A program made the position numbers and the translations under genes. Below the pieces are notes generated by a model. It did not search any database. It had not been told where the DNA came from and saw only the letters and a program-made list of their open reading frames with translations. This document shows positions 9,144 through 20,000 of a stretch of DNA of 64,000 nucleotides, one piece after another (position 1 is the stretch's first letter; the number at the start of each line of letters is the position of its first letter). This DNA is from Hyalella azteca (taxonomy: Eukaryota; Arthropoda; Malacostraca; Amphipoda; Hyalellidae), in assembly GCF_000764305.2 (NCBI RefSeq), contig NW_025934628.1, positions 125,305 through 189,304 on the forward strand, read 5' to 3'.

Positions 9144-12100
9144 ATGGATGACGACGTAGAGAGAAGAGAGTCTCTGGCTGCCTACAGAGCTGCCCGGATG
9201 CCTCAATTCGTCGCTGCAATATCAGGCAAGTACCTTAATTATGGTCCAAATATTATGTAGATTTTATAATTACATAATGGAACGAATCATAATGTTTTTG
9301 CAATAAACGGGATACCCATGTTATAAACGCCCATAAAAACACTTTCAAAAGGAATTATAATGGTAGCCGGCAGCAGAAATACCTAGTTTGTTTCTTAATT
9401 ATATTGGTAACATATATAAAAAATAGTCATAACGAAGAATATGCAACAAGGTATCCTGGAAGCATCGAAGTTCCCAAGCCTAAAATAGCAATTTTACTTG
9501 TCTCAATAATTTTAATTTTTAAGTTTCAGCAATGATTCACAACATATAGCAAATTCAATTTATCGCTCTGTTCGCAATTTGTTGAAACTTTATTCTCTCC
9601 TTTTAGGAGTAAATAAGCATAAAACTATGCTGAAAAGAAGGATGACATCATAACAGCAGACAAAAGGTTTCTCACACTGAACGCCCATACCAGCAGATGA
9701 AACCGTAGGCGATAGATATCAATGGTGGACAATTAGAGCATAATTATCAACAAGCGGAAAGTTGCTAAGTTTTAATACTTATTATTGAACTGCTACCGGA
9801 ATAATTAAAATATTTTGGAGATTTAATCGCTACTGCTGAATTTGACTGCAAAATTCACTTGTATTGTCGACCACACATAAATTGTAACCTAAGTGTCCGC
9901 GAAGTATATACCCTTCGGAAGATACGCGTTCTCAAAACATTTTTAATTTACATGCCAGATTGATAAATGTTAAAGTAAATATGATGGAAATTAATTCACG
10001 TCATCCTGACTGATTAATGGCAAGGCAAATTTAACCATCCCATACTGTGATGAAAAATAATTCATATCATCCTTAATGATGAATTGTAGAATGAGTATAT
10101 AATACAACCTCATATTTTAGTAAAAACAAATTCACACTATCCTGATTGATAGTTGATTTGAAAATGCGATTGTGACCACCTCATATTTTTTTGCAAAAAA
10201 ATAAAAATAAAATAAAGTTCCATCATCCTTCAGCTTGTATTGGCGCCGTGGAGGTGGGCGCCATCTTGGGGTACTCATCGCCTGCGGGTCTCCAGCTCAC
10301 CTCAAGAATGAACTCCACGACGTTCAACGCTACTGAAGGGATCCACCTCTTCGACGACACGTTCTTCCTCAGGAAGCGGCAGATGGCGTGGGTGTCGTCC
10401 GTCGTGAGTCTGGGGGCGCTATGGGGAGGACTCATGGGAGGAACTGCCCTCAACGTCTTCGGCAGGAGAGGGACAATGCTCTTGTCACTCGTACCGGCCG
10501 TTATTGGATGGCTTCTGATTGGTGATGAACTTTTTATGTTATCTAAAATTGTCATGAACTAATAACTATAAAAGTTGCAATAATTTAAACTTTTTGCTAG
10601 TTTTCAATTTGGCAACTATGTGAATTATTACGCTGTTTAATATCTTACTCTACTATTATTAAAAAAATAAAGTGTTAAGCAACCGGAATAGTAATCGACA
10701 CTGCAGCATTCACAGAAATAAATAAGTATTAATTTAAGATAAGGAACGGTTTAGGCTGCTTGTCGAATAATAATTATTAGTCGCTTACACTTGATTTTGA
10801 TACATAATGCAACTTTCAGGTTACGATGAAGTTGCTCGGGCTAAAGAAAATATCTGAAATTTAAGAATCCCGTATTCAAACTGACTTCTCTGCTTTCTAA
10901 TCATTTTTAGTGAACGGAAAATTCCAGTAAAAACACGGAAAATCCAGTAACCCAGCGTGAAATAAAGAAAGAACTGTTTAACTTCATCTTCAACACAGAA
11001 CCCCGGGGCCTGGTGTGTCCTGCAGCTCTGGCAGTGAACTTCACGGTGCCTTGTTATATGTCCTGCAGCTCTGGCAGTGAACTTCACGGTGCCTTGTTAT
11101 ATGTCCTGCAGCTCTGGCAGTGAACTTCACGGTGCCTTGTTATATGCCCTGCAGCTCTGGCAGTGAACTTCACGGTGCCTTGTTATATGCCCTGCAGCTC
11201 TAGCAGTGAACTTCCCAATGCTGCTGGCTGGCCGGATCGGCACCGGAGTCTTCGTCGGCCTGACGTGTGTGAGCGTCAACACGTACATCGGGGAGATAGC
11301 TTCGTCCGACATCAGAGGAACACTGGGTGGGACTGCCTGCCTTCAATTTACTCGTTAATTTTGAATTAAGAGATTCGCAATATTCTCAAAATGCGATGCG
11401 ATTCAGCACACACATGGAAAAAAGTTTGATTTTTGATGCTATGCTTTATGAAATATCAGGTGATTACTTTAATATGTTTCAAAAAAATATAACTCAGTAC
11501 TCACTGCAGTGAGTGACAGAGAGCGCATTTTCTCGTCGACGAAAACGTGAAGTCACGGACGGGCAGACAGACGGACGGATATGACGAGCACAAGAGGGAG
11601 ATGAGAAAATCCAAATCCATTCCATAAATGAGAAAATACTTTAAAAATAATAAGAGATGATGTCAATATCATCAAGAAGTCAATCTTAAGACTTCCTTCT
11701 CAAATGTAATAGAAAAAAGCCATTTGAGTTTAATACTGATTATATTAACGTTTATTAAAACTCTTAATTCTCTCGATAGGCTCAGGCTTCCAGTTGATGG
11801 TGAACGCTGGTTTCCTGGTAGCCTACTCGTTCGGCATCATCTTGGACTGGTATTACTTGGCGTTCCTGTGCATCTCGATACCGCTGCTGTTCACGGTAGC
11901 CATGTTCTTCAATAAAGAGTCGCCGGTCTACCTGCTCAGTAAAGGCAGAGACCAGGAGGCTCTTGAATCTCTCAAGTTCCTAAGAGGTGCTCGCCTTGAA
12001 GAGTCGAATAAAATTTTGGCGTATGAAATATTTATCTTGGTTTAAAATTAGCAAGTGCCTAATTAATGTTTTTTCGACTATTTTTACGATTCTATAATTC

Positions 12101-15100
12101 TCGTGTTTGCAATAATGAGCTTGTTATCGTTACACAATATCGTTCGTTTCAAATTTTGAGGTATGAAATGGCGTCCAGTGATGATGAACAGACTGGAAAA
12201 GGTTCTTATGTAAATCGCCAGATTTTGCTTACATTGGATGGGATTCGCGTACTACTGAGTATCAAAATTATTGTATGAATGAAATGAGTACGGTTTCTTG
12301 GGGTGAAACCGCATTCCAAGATAATCAAATAATTAAAGAGTGTGGTCTTTTTTGCTGCGGCAACAGGTCCAAATAACCGAAACGACGGTGGTTTCTTTTG
12401 CTCTGTACCCCGGTCCGAGTAATAAAGTAAATGAAACGTGTAAAATTTTATTTGCTTGGATCGCAGGTCCCAATAATTAAAATAATCAAACGAGTGCGGT
12501 TTCTTTTGCCGCGACAAATGATCCCATTTATTTTGCTGGGATCGCAGGTCCCAATAAATAAAAAAATCAAACGACTGCGCTTTCTTTTGCCGCGACAAAT
12601 GATCCCATTTATTTTGCTGGGATCGCGGGTCCCAATAAATGAAATAATCAAACGAATGCGGTTTCTTTTGCCGCGACTAGTGATCCCATTTATTAACTAA
12701 GTGAAGCGTGAACGATTATTTGTCCGGTACGACAGGTCCCAACTACCCCGTCCAGTCAGAACTGCGCAACATGCGCCTCGCCCTCCACGAGCGCAACACC
12801 AAGCAGGTTCACTTCACGGAGCTCTTCCTCACGCCCCACCTCGCGCGCCCCTTCATGGTGTCGGTCACGCTCATGTTCTTCCAGCAGTTCTCGGGGGCCA
12901 ACGCCGTGCTATTCAACTTATCAACCATATTCAAAGTAAGCACGATTGCCTATGAATCAACGGTAGAAAATTGGCACAGTATTTTGCATGGCTGCAGTCT
13001 GCCGCGGAATTGTTCCTCATCCAGTTTCTCCTGAATTTCAATCTTTTCATCTGCGTTTTCATGAACGAATATTGTCCTTTCAATTCGTGAGTGATGCAGT
13101 TACAGAACAAGTTTATTACGAATAAAAATCCACTATGCTTAATTATATTTGCAGCGAGTTACTGCGTTGGAATAATATCTCAGAGTGACGAATGCAAATG
13201 AAATCATTGACAGTATGATATAGCAACGATTGCAACATTTAATGAAAGGAAAGCGTTCAGAACCTCTAACACTTGAGATGCACCTTTTTGCAAGGTTTTT
13301 ATATTGCCAGAATTTTCAGCATAGACTAAACATTTTTCGTTTACGCCGTGACACTCTAGTGTGTGTCTGTCAATACCAATACGTTTTAAATGCACTGTAT
13401 ATTGCATTTTTAGAGTGCCGGAACAGACATACCCGAGTCCCTGAGCTCGGTCATCGTCGGCATCGTGTTCATCTTGGGGACGTTCTTAAGCTCCATCGTC
13501 ATCGACAAAATTGGACGTAAAGTCTTGCTCAGCATCTCTGCTGGCATGATGTGCATCTCTCATGGTCAGTACATCCTAAAAGTTATCTTTATTTTGTATA
13601 AATAGTTTCTTAATTGTAAAGTTCGACAGTGGAATTTAACAATTAAAGTTAAATAAAGAGGTCCTTAATAATTAAGTTACTGTCGATTTACTCATAACGG
13701 AGGTAACAGAGTTGTTATTAGCCATTACCTTCTTATCTCCAAATGGAAGGCTTCAAAGCAAATTTTACACAAGCATCGTTTTCAGTTCATTACGAAACAC
13801 TTCTTTAGTTCATCAAGATATGTTGCCCTTACGGTCATGATATAGTTGTGAGTTATTGAAAAATTATTCTCTCTTCCAGTTGGCCTGGGCTACTTCTTCT
13901 ACCAGTTGGACTACGCAGAAAAATGGACGTTGGAGACAATTCCCTGGCTGCCGCTGTTGGCTCTCGTAGTCTTCATGTTCGGCTTCGCAATCGGCTTCGC
14001 GCCCGTGCCCTGGCTGATGATGGGTGAGGGAATAGGTTGTACGCTTGGGAAGTCAGTGATGAGGTACGGGATGTGATTTGCAGTAAGAAAACTTGCCAGA
14101 TCCGACCATAGACAAAGAAAATAGCGAAAAGATTTGATTGTGGCCTACATACGTACATCATAACAAGTTTCATGGTTTGATAAATTTATTTAAAAAAAAT
14201 CAACGCTGACTGAGAGTTTTATGATGGTTCATATTTTTTTGTTAATTTGGAGATGATGGCTTCGTTTGAACCAGACACCTTTTTGTGCACGCGACTACAC
14301 TATTATTATTGGTGCTAATTTCTACATCAGTGTGTCGTTTGAATCCATATGCGTGATAAGTGCCTGGGATTACGATATTCTCATTACATGATAGAGATTA
14401 CAACTTAATTTGGGGCATGGTGGGAAATATGTGCGTAATTTAATAATTCAATAAATTACATAGCAAATGTTGATCCCAAATAGTAAATTGTCCATAATTG
14501 GGGGCAGGGTGGCCCAGTGTTTAGAGTTCACAGAGTACCAAGATTGGCGCAGAGAGGCGCGGGTTCGATCCCAGCTCTGTGCGCCAGTTTCTGGTCAGAA
14601 TCGGCAAGGAGGCCGGGCGGTTAAGCACAGCAGAATTGGAGCAGTGATTTGCATGTTCGAGACCGCAACAAGCTGTGAATCTTCTGCGCTGTAGAGAAAC
14701 GGTAGCAGGCCTACGGCCTAATGAAAGCCGAAACCGCTATATTTCTTTCTATTCTAAATCATTAAACAGAAATTCTCAAAATTACCATCATGAGCGGCAT
14801 TCATAAAAGTTCTCACAGCTCTGCTATGTACACGCTTGCACCGGGTAAGATTAGTCCAAAACCCGCGCATTAATTACGTCATTTTATTATATTATTATTT
14901 CACTTCAGGAGAATATTATATTATATTAGAATAATTAGATTCTCCTGTGTAATAAAATATTATATTATTCCACAAACAGGAGAGCTCTTCTCTTCGGAGA
15001 CCCGAGAGTTAGCCTCCTCGATGGTGACGGCCGCGAACTGGTTCTTCAGCTTCGTCGTCACCGTCACTTTCGAATATATTCAGGTGAGGTGCCAATTAAT

Positions 15101-16185
15101 TATTCACTATTCATTATTTATTCATGTTATTTATGTCAAATATTCATGATTCATCATGAATCAAATTATTCATGATTCAACACTAAAAGATTCAAAACTC
15201 AAGGAGGAAGTCAACGCACTCTACTGCACTGAGACTAAGTAACTAAAAACGACTATCACTTACAATAAGTGCGTTGAATTTATTAATAATGAAACATTCG
15301 ACTTTTTCACGTTACTGAAGGATACGTGTTTTAAACTGACCAATCGAGGCACTAAATTTTAACGGCCAATTGTACGATAATTGCACGTTGATATAATAGT
15401 TAGAATAATTTCATTCAATTTTCTGACTTCACACCAGTTTTTGCTTCCAACTCTCATCATCTCATACACAGAACTCAAATGTATTTGAAGATTTCATTGC
15501 GATTTTCCTAACAAATAATTTTCGTTTCTTCGTTTAAACATAACATGTCGGATTTATCAATCGGCCAGGCGCGAGTCAATCGTTTGATAATAAGACAGAC
15601 ACTATAGATGACATATGATATATATTTATTCATTTATTTATCCTGCATCTAGATTGTCATCTTGGATTTCGGCGATTGTCATCGGATTTTCTGGCTTCAC
15701 ACCAGTTTTTGCTTCCAGTTTTCATTATCTCATACACTGAATTCAAATGAATTTGAAGTTCTATGAAATAATAAGAGATTTCGTTGCGATTTTCCTAACA
15801 ATTAATTTTCGTTTCTTCGTTTAAATTTAACATGTTGGATTAATCAATCGGCCAGTCACCAGCCAATCGTTTGATAATAAGAAAGACACTATAGACGACA
15901 TATGATATCAATTTTTGATAATAAGAAAGACACTATAGGTGACATATGATAGGTATCCATTTATTAATTTATTTATCCTGCGGCCAGATTGTTATCTTGG
16001 ATTTCGGCGCATATTGGATGTACGCGACCATTTGCATGGCGGCGCTCGTGTTCTCTGCGTGCATCGTGAAGGAGACCAAAGGCAAGGACCTGGAGCAGAT
16101 CATGGAGATGTTCGGTGGTCCTAAGGTGGTGATGGTGATGCCTCAAACTGCTGAGGCACGCACTGCACAACCTCTCTTGTCGTGA
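9144..16185 (+). CDS. Tret1: Facilitated trehalose/sugar transporter, Tret1-like (SLC2 family)
   Basis: Nine exons: 9144-9225, 10234-10521, 11204-11326, 11780-11986, 12736-12935, 13414-13564, 13880-14023, 14980-15083 and 15988-16185. Phases agree throughout, giving 498 residues, normal for the family. It predicts a 12-helix plasma membrane sugar facilitator. Family marks are the first helix with GAVEVGAILGYSSPAG, the GRR loop (VFGRRGTML), AGRIGTGVFVG, QQFSGANAVLF, the second loop DKIGRK, FAPVPWLMMGE, and the C-terminal VKETKGKDLEQI. Arthropod Tret1 proteins move trehalose; the substrate here is inferred from resemblance only. Intron 1 has a GC donor. Acceptors of exons 3, 5 and 9 are embedded in tandem copies of themselves. 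The gene converges on MRE11. Confidence 0.9.
11018..11232 (+). repeat. 43-bp array over the exon 3 acceptor of the transporter
   Basis: Units start at 11018, 11061, 11104 and 11147; the fifth (11190) is the real acceptor plus exon start. Each unit carries a TGCAG-CTCTGGCAG-TGAACTTC core. The working copy has CTCTAG then CAGTGAACTTCCC. Exon 3 begins at 11204, so the first 11 coding bases are repeated in every unit. Confidence 0.9.
11488..11640 (-). mobile_element. Foldback short interspersed element, copy 2
   Basis: Reverse orientation inside transporter intron 3. It contains the intact palindrome ACTCACTGCAGTGAGT and a (GGAC/AGAC)n tract. The outer arm is damaged (AGAAAATACTTT). Confidence 0.75.
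12290..12745 (+). repeat. About 81-bp array leading into transporter exon 5
   Basis: The element CAGGTCCCAA, which is the exon 5 acceptor and first coding bases, recurs with AG at 12366, 12466, 12547, a damaged copy near 12628, and the real one at 12735. The central units are exactly 81 bases. Because 81 is a multiple of three, the array is open in several frames on both strands, which creates false open frames. Confidence 0.85.
14499..14740 (+). mobile_element. tRNA-derived SINE, family A
   Basis: It lies in transporter intron 7. A-box region: GGGTGGCCCAGTGTTTAGAG. B-box region: GCGGGTTCGATCCCAGC. The body contains TCTGGTCAGAATCGGCAAGG and GGCCTACGGCC, ending in a (TTTCTTTCTATTC) tail. It is the best reference copy for the family in this window. 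Confidence 0.75.
15419..16009 (+). repeat. About 270-bp tandem duplication over transporter exon 9 acceptor
   Basis: The first unit ends with a copy of the exon 9 border: TCCTGCATCTAG then ATTGTCATCTTGGATTTCGG at 15641-15672. The true border is at 15987/15988 with the same 22 bases except one change. Upstream anchors shared by both units are CACACCAGTTTTTGCTTCCA and CAATCGGCCAG. The second unit has a further small internal duplication (TTGATAATAAGA...CACTATAG). Confidence 0.85.
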
Positions 16186-17033
16186 AATATTAAGACATTA
16201 GAATGAACTTACACCGCTGAAGGTTAAAATAAAATAAGATTAGAGTTGCAACTTTTCATTTAACCTTCATATACTCGTCCAAGAAATTGTAGCGATTACA
16301 TTAAACGGTACACGAACAAAATCCCGATTAATTAATTATTCAATGAACTTTCAAAGACTCCAACGAGTAGAATTATAAGCGAATTTTAGATACGACGAAT
16401 CCAATCCAGGGAGGAAAATAAAGTAATTTGTTGTTACTGTTTATTGAATAGCAATATTTTGATTGTACAAACACTTAAAGTTGTAAGTGTTCATTTCCTG
16501 CTAATGGGCAGAAGATAAGATTTAAGATAACCATGAGCTGCAAATAAAGATGTGACTCGGTAATAAAAACCTTAAGCAACGTTTTTCACGGAGCTATTGT
16601 TGGATTCATTACATAGAATAATTGTCAGTATATGCCACATAGGACGTACAAAGTGCGGTTAGTAAACTGAGACCAGCTCAAAAAAACATACAGGGATAAT
16701 TTGAGAAGGCGATCAAGTCAAATATGGCGAGGCATGCAATGATGTATTCATATGGCAATGATGGTATGGCAAATTATGGCAATGATGTATTCATATGGCA
16801 ATGATGGTATGGCAAATTATGGCAATGATGTATTCATAATACATAAATTTCTCATCACGGCTCTAAGCAACGCGGAGATCAATGCAGGAAACCATCAATT
16901 AAAGGATGACTCGTAATTTCTATATCACAGACAATGAGACATTAGTTGCGTTAGCTAAATGAGTGCAGACAAACTTGATCATCATATAGCGTCATACATT
17001 AAGATGTTGGAATGATAGGAACGTCTTGAATTC
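16186..17033. other. Spacer between convergent transporter and MRE11 genes
   Basis: It holds the two 3' UTRs. A 43-bp tandem repeat (GATGTATTCATATGGCAATG core) runs 16741-16837 in about 2.3 copies. I see no other gene. Confidence 0.55.
16228..16233 (+). terminator. Candidate polyadenylation signal for the transporter
   Basis: AATAAA lies 43 bases after the TGA stop. It is the first match downstream; use is inferred. Confidence 0.45.
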
Positions 17034-20000
17034 TTAGTCAGAATCGTCGTCGTATGCGACACCCCTCCTGCCTCTAGACGAACTGGCTGGCGCTTTGCTC
17101 TGAAATGAGGAAATAATAATGAATACAAGATGTATTGTCAAGCTCATGGTTTTTACTCATGGGTAAGCTCATTGTTTTTACTCTGAAATGAGGAAATAAT
17201 AATGAATACAATATGTATTGTCAAGCTCATGGTTTGACATTCGGATGATTATCCCTTATTTCAATAATGTTGCTCTATTTAAGTATGCTAGAACTTTTAT
17301 ACCTCAAAATGATTGACAATTGGAAAATGTGTGGCAATTGATGGACATCAAACGAGCCAAATACTACACAAACCGTTTAAGAATGCTTGCTTGCTTGATA
17401 GCTCTTGCTTGTATAATATTGGGAACAATCCTAATATTATCCAGAAAGAAATTGTTTATTTTCTTCATTCTACGTGCGAAAAATCAGAACCATTCATTTG
17501 GGTACATAGCCCGTCACCGCAGCCCAACTGAGAACAACAAACATACGAAGATTTCATTGATATTAATCCAATTACACACGCATTATCTTGGCTAGCACGC
17601 GATAGGTGTCAAAAATTCTAAAAAGGCTGTAACTATGAACTGTTGCAGAGTGAGAACCTAAAGAAGCAAGAACTAAGTTTATCTGTACGCAATAATTGAT
17701 ATAGGTGAAAAACTAGCGTGATCGCTAAGGAAGCAAGAACTAAGTTTATCTGTACGCAATAATTGATATAGGTGAAAAACTAGCGTGATCGATCAAGCTT
17801 CAGAAAAATTCACATGTTTGAGTCAATAATAATATACAGAATAGAATTAATAAATTATCTACATAGTTGGGAAATTAATATTTACCGCAGAGCTGCTGAA
17901 GCTGGAGCTGACGTTTGGACTTCGAGTGTTCCTACCGAAGTGAAAACGTCAATATCAGGAAAATTTATTAAACCGTGCATAACATGGATAAAATATAATG
18001 ATTAAACATAGTAATGATCGAGTTAGTCACGAATTTATGGAAGCTGTGTTCCGCTGATACATTATAAAATTGATTAATGAGGCAAATTATAAAGGCTTCT
18101 TCTAAATGATGGGCCCAATCAATAAATTCGTATTTATTTAAATTTAAATTCAAAATAAATAATTTCTACACCAATTGAAAGAGAATCATTTAATTTTTTC
18201 ACAAGTTAATAAATGTTTAATATGTGCTGCACGGCAAACATGTAAACGGTAGCAACATAATTGTTAATATAATATAATATAGTATAATATAACATAATAT
18301 AATATAATATAATATAATATAATATAATAATATATGTTACTTCCGAGGTCAATGCGTGTACAGCGGGCAACTAATTCTTTAACAACAAATGTTTATTATG
18401 TTTCATTACGCACTATGGAATTAATTTATATTAAGCGTCAATACGCATACTAAAATATATAGTGTCACTCACGACGCCAGCCCTCAGCACTCACCACGAT
18501 GAGGAGCTACTCTGCACGGGGGCGGCGCCCCGCCCCCGGGCGCCCCTCGTACCCCTGGCGCCCCTCGTACCCCTGCTGGCACGGGGGGCGCGGGCCCCTC
18601 GGGCGCCCCCTCGTCCCCTGCCCCGAGGAGGGGCGCTGTAATGGTCGTCGTCGCCGCTGCTGCACTCCGCGACGTCGTCTTCATCGTCGTCATCGTCGCG
18701 CGATCCTCTGGTGGGCGCGCGACGGCGGCTGGCTGCCCCGAGCACCGCCTCCGCCTGCCGGTAAATGTGGGTAGTGTTGAGGCAGTAAATGAGGGTAGTA
18801 GTAGGGAGAGGTTTCTAGCGCTTCAGATCAGTGTCGTCTATTTCGCGCCGAAGGTCCAATATTCGTTTTGCAGGGTCGGCAGGCTTCTTCGTTGGTTTCA
18901 GGCTCGTAGCCTGATCCATCTGGTCTAGGGTGTATGCTTCTTTATTTCCAAGGCGCAGGTTCTATCCGTCTTCTGCTATTTCATCTCAACCAGTAATATG
19001 ATGACGCGAATATGACGTCTTGTCGGAGGTGTGGGTCTTTTCTGACCTCTGTCAAGGTGCCGTGCTAGATATCTGGCAGCAGGTTACACTCGATTAGGTA
19101 TTGTCTAAGGTTGTCAGTTCTAAAGGTGCTTCGGGGAACTTCCCTGAGCATAAGTGTTGAGGCAGTAAATGAGGGCAGTGTTGAGGCAGTAAATGTTGAG
19201 GCAGTAAATGAGGGTAGCAGTGTTGAGGCAGTAAATATTGAGGCAGTAAATGTTGAGGCAGTAAATGAGGGCAGTGTAGAGGCAGTAAATGTTGAGGCAG
19301 TAAATGAGGGCAGTGTAGAGGCAGTAAATGTGGGCAGTGTAGAGGCAGTAAATGTTGAGGCAGTAAATGCAGGGTAGCACGGAGGCACATTTCAATGCAA
19401 TACGTTTAGTTACGAGAGCATGAATGGATGTTAAAAAGCTTGACAATTATTTAAGCTCGCACTGATAGCTTGCATATTACTCAGCATGGCAAGTATGAAC
19501 GAGATTCGCTATTAAAGGCTTCAAATTTGTTTGTACATAAATCATTAAAATAACATAAATAAAAATGTATTATCATTTTTGTTCAAAAGCATTGCTTTTA
19601 GTGTGCGACTTCTGTCAAATTTTTTGTGTGATTTTATAATTTCAAGAACTCGTTCAGTTAGAAACATCGAATGCCACTCAAAGTTGTCCTCACCTCAGCA
19701 GCCTCCTGCGCCTCGTTGTCTCGACGCGCCAGCCTCTCGGCCAGTAGGCCACTCAAGTTGTCCTCACCTCAGCAGCCTCCTGCGCCTCGTTGTCTCGACG
19801 CGCCAGCCTCTCGGCCAGTAGGCCACTCAAGTTGTCCTCACCTCAGCAGCCTCCTGCGCCTCGTTGTCCCGACGCGCCAGCCTCTCGGCCAGTAGGCCAC
19901 TCAAGTTGTCCTCACCTCAGCAGCCTCCTGGGCCTCGTTGTCCCGACGCGCCAGCCTCTCGGCCAGTAGGCCACTCAAGTGCCACTCAAAGTTGTCCTCG

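Noticed and set aside
12206..12700. Open frames of 60-130 codons on both strands
   Set aside because: They come from 81-bp repeat units, a multiple of three, within a transporter intron.
19065..19446. Repetitive proteins on both strands
   Set aside because: All are readings of the GTTGAGGCAGTAAAT minisatellite in an MRE11 intron.
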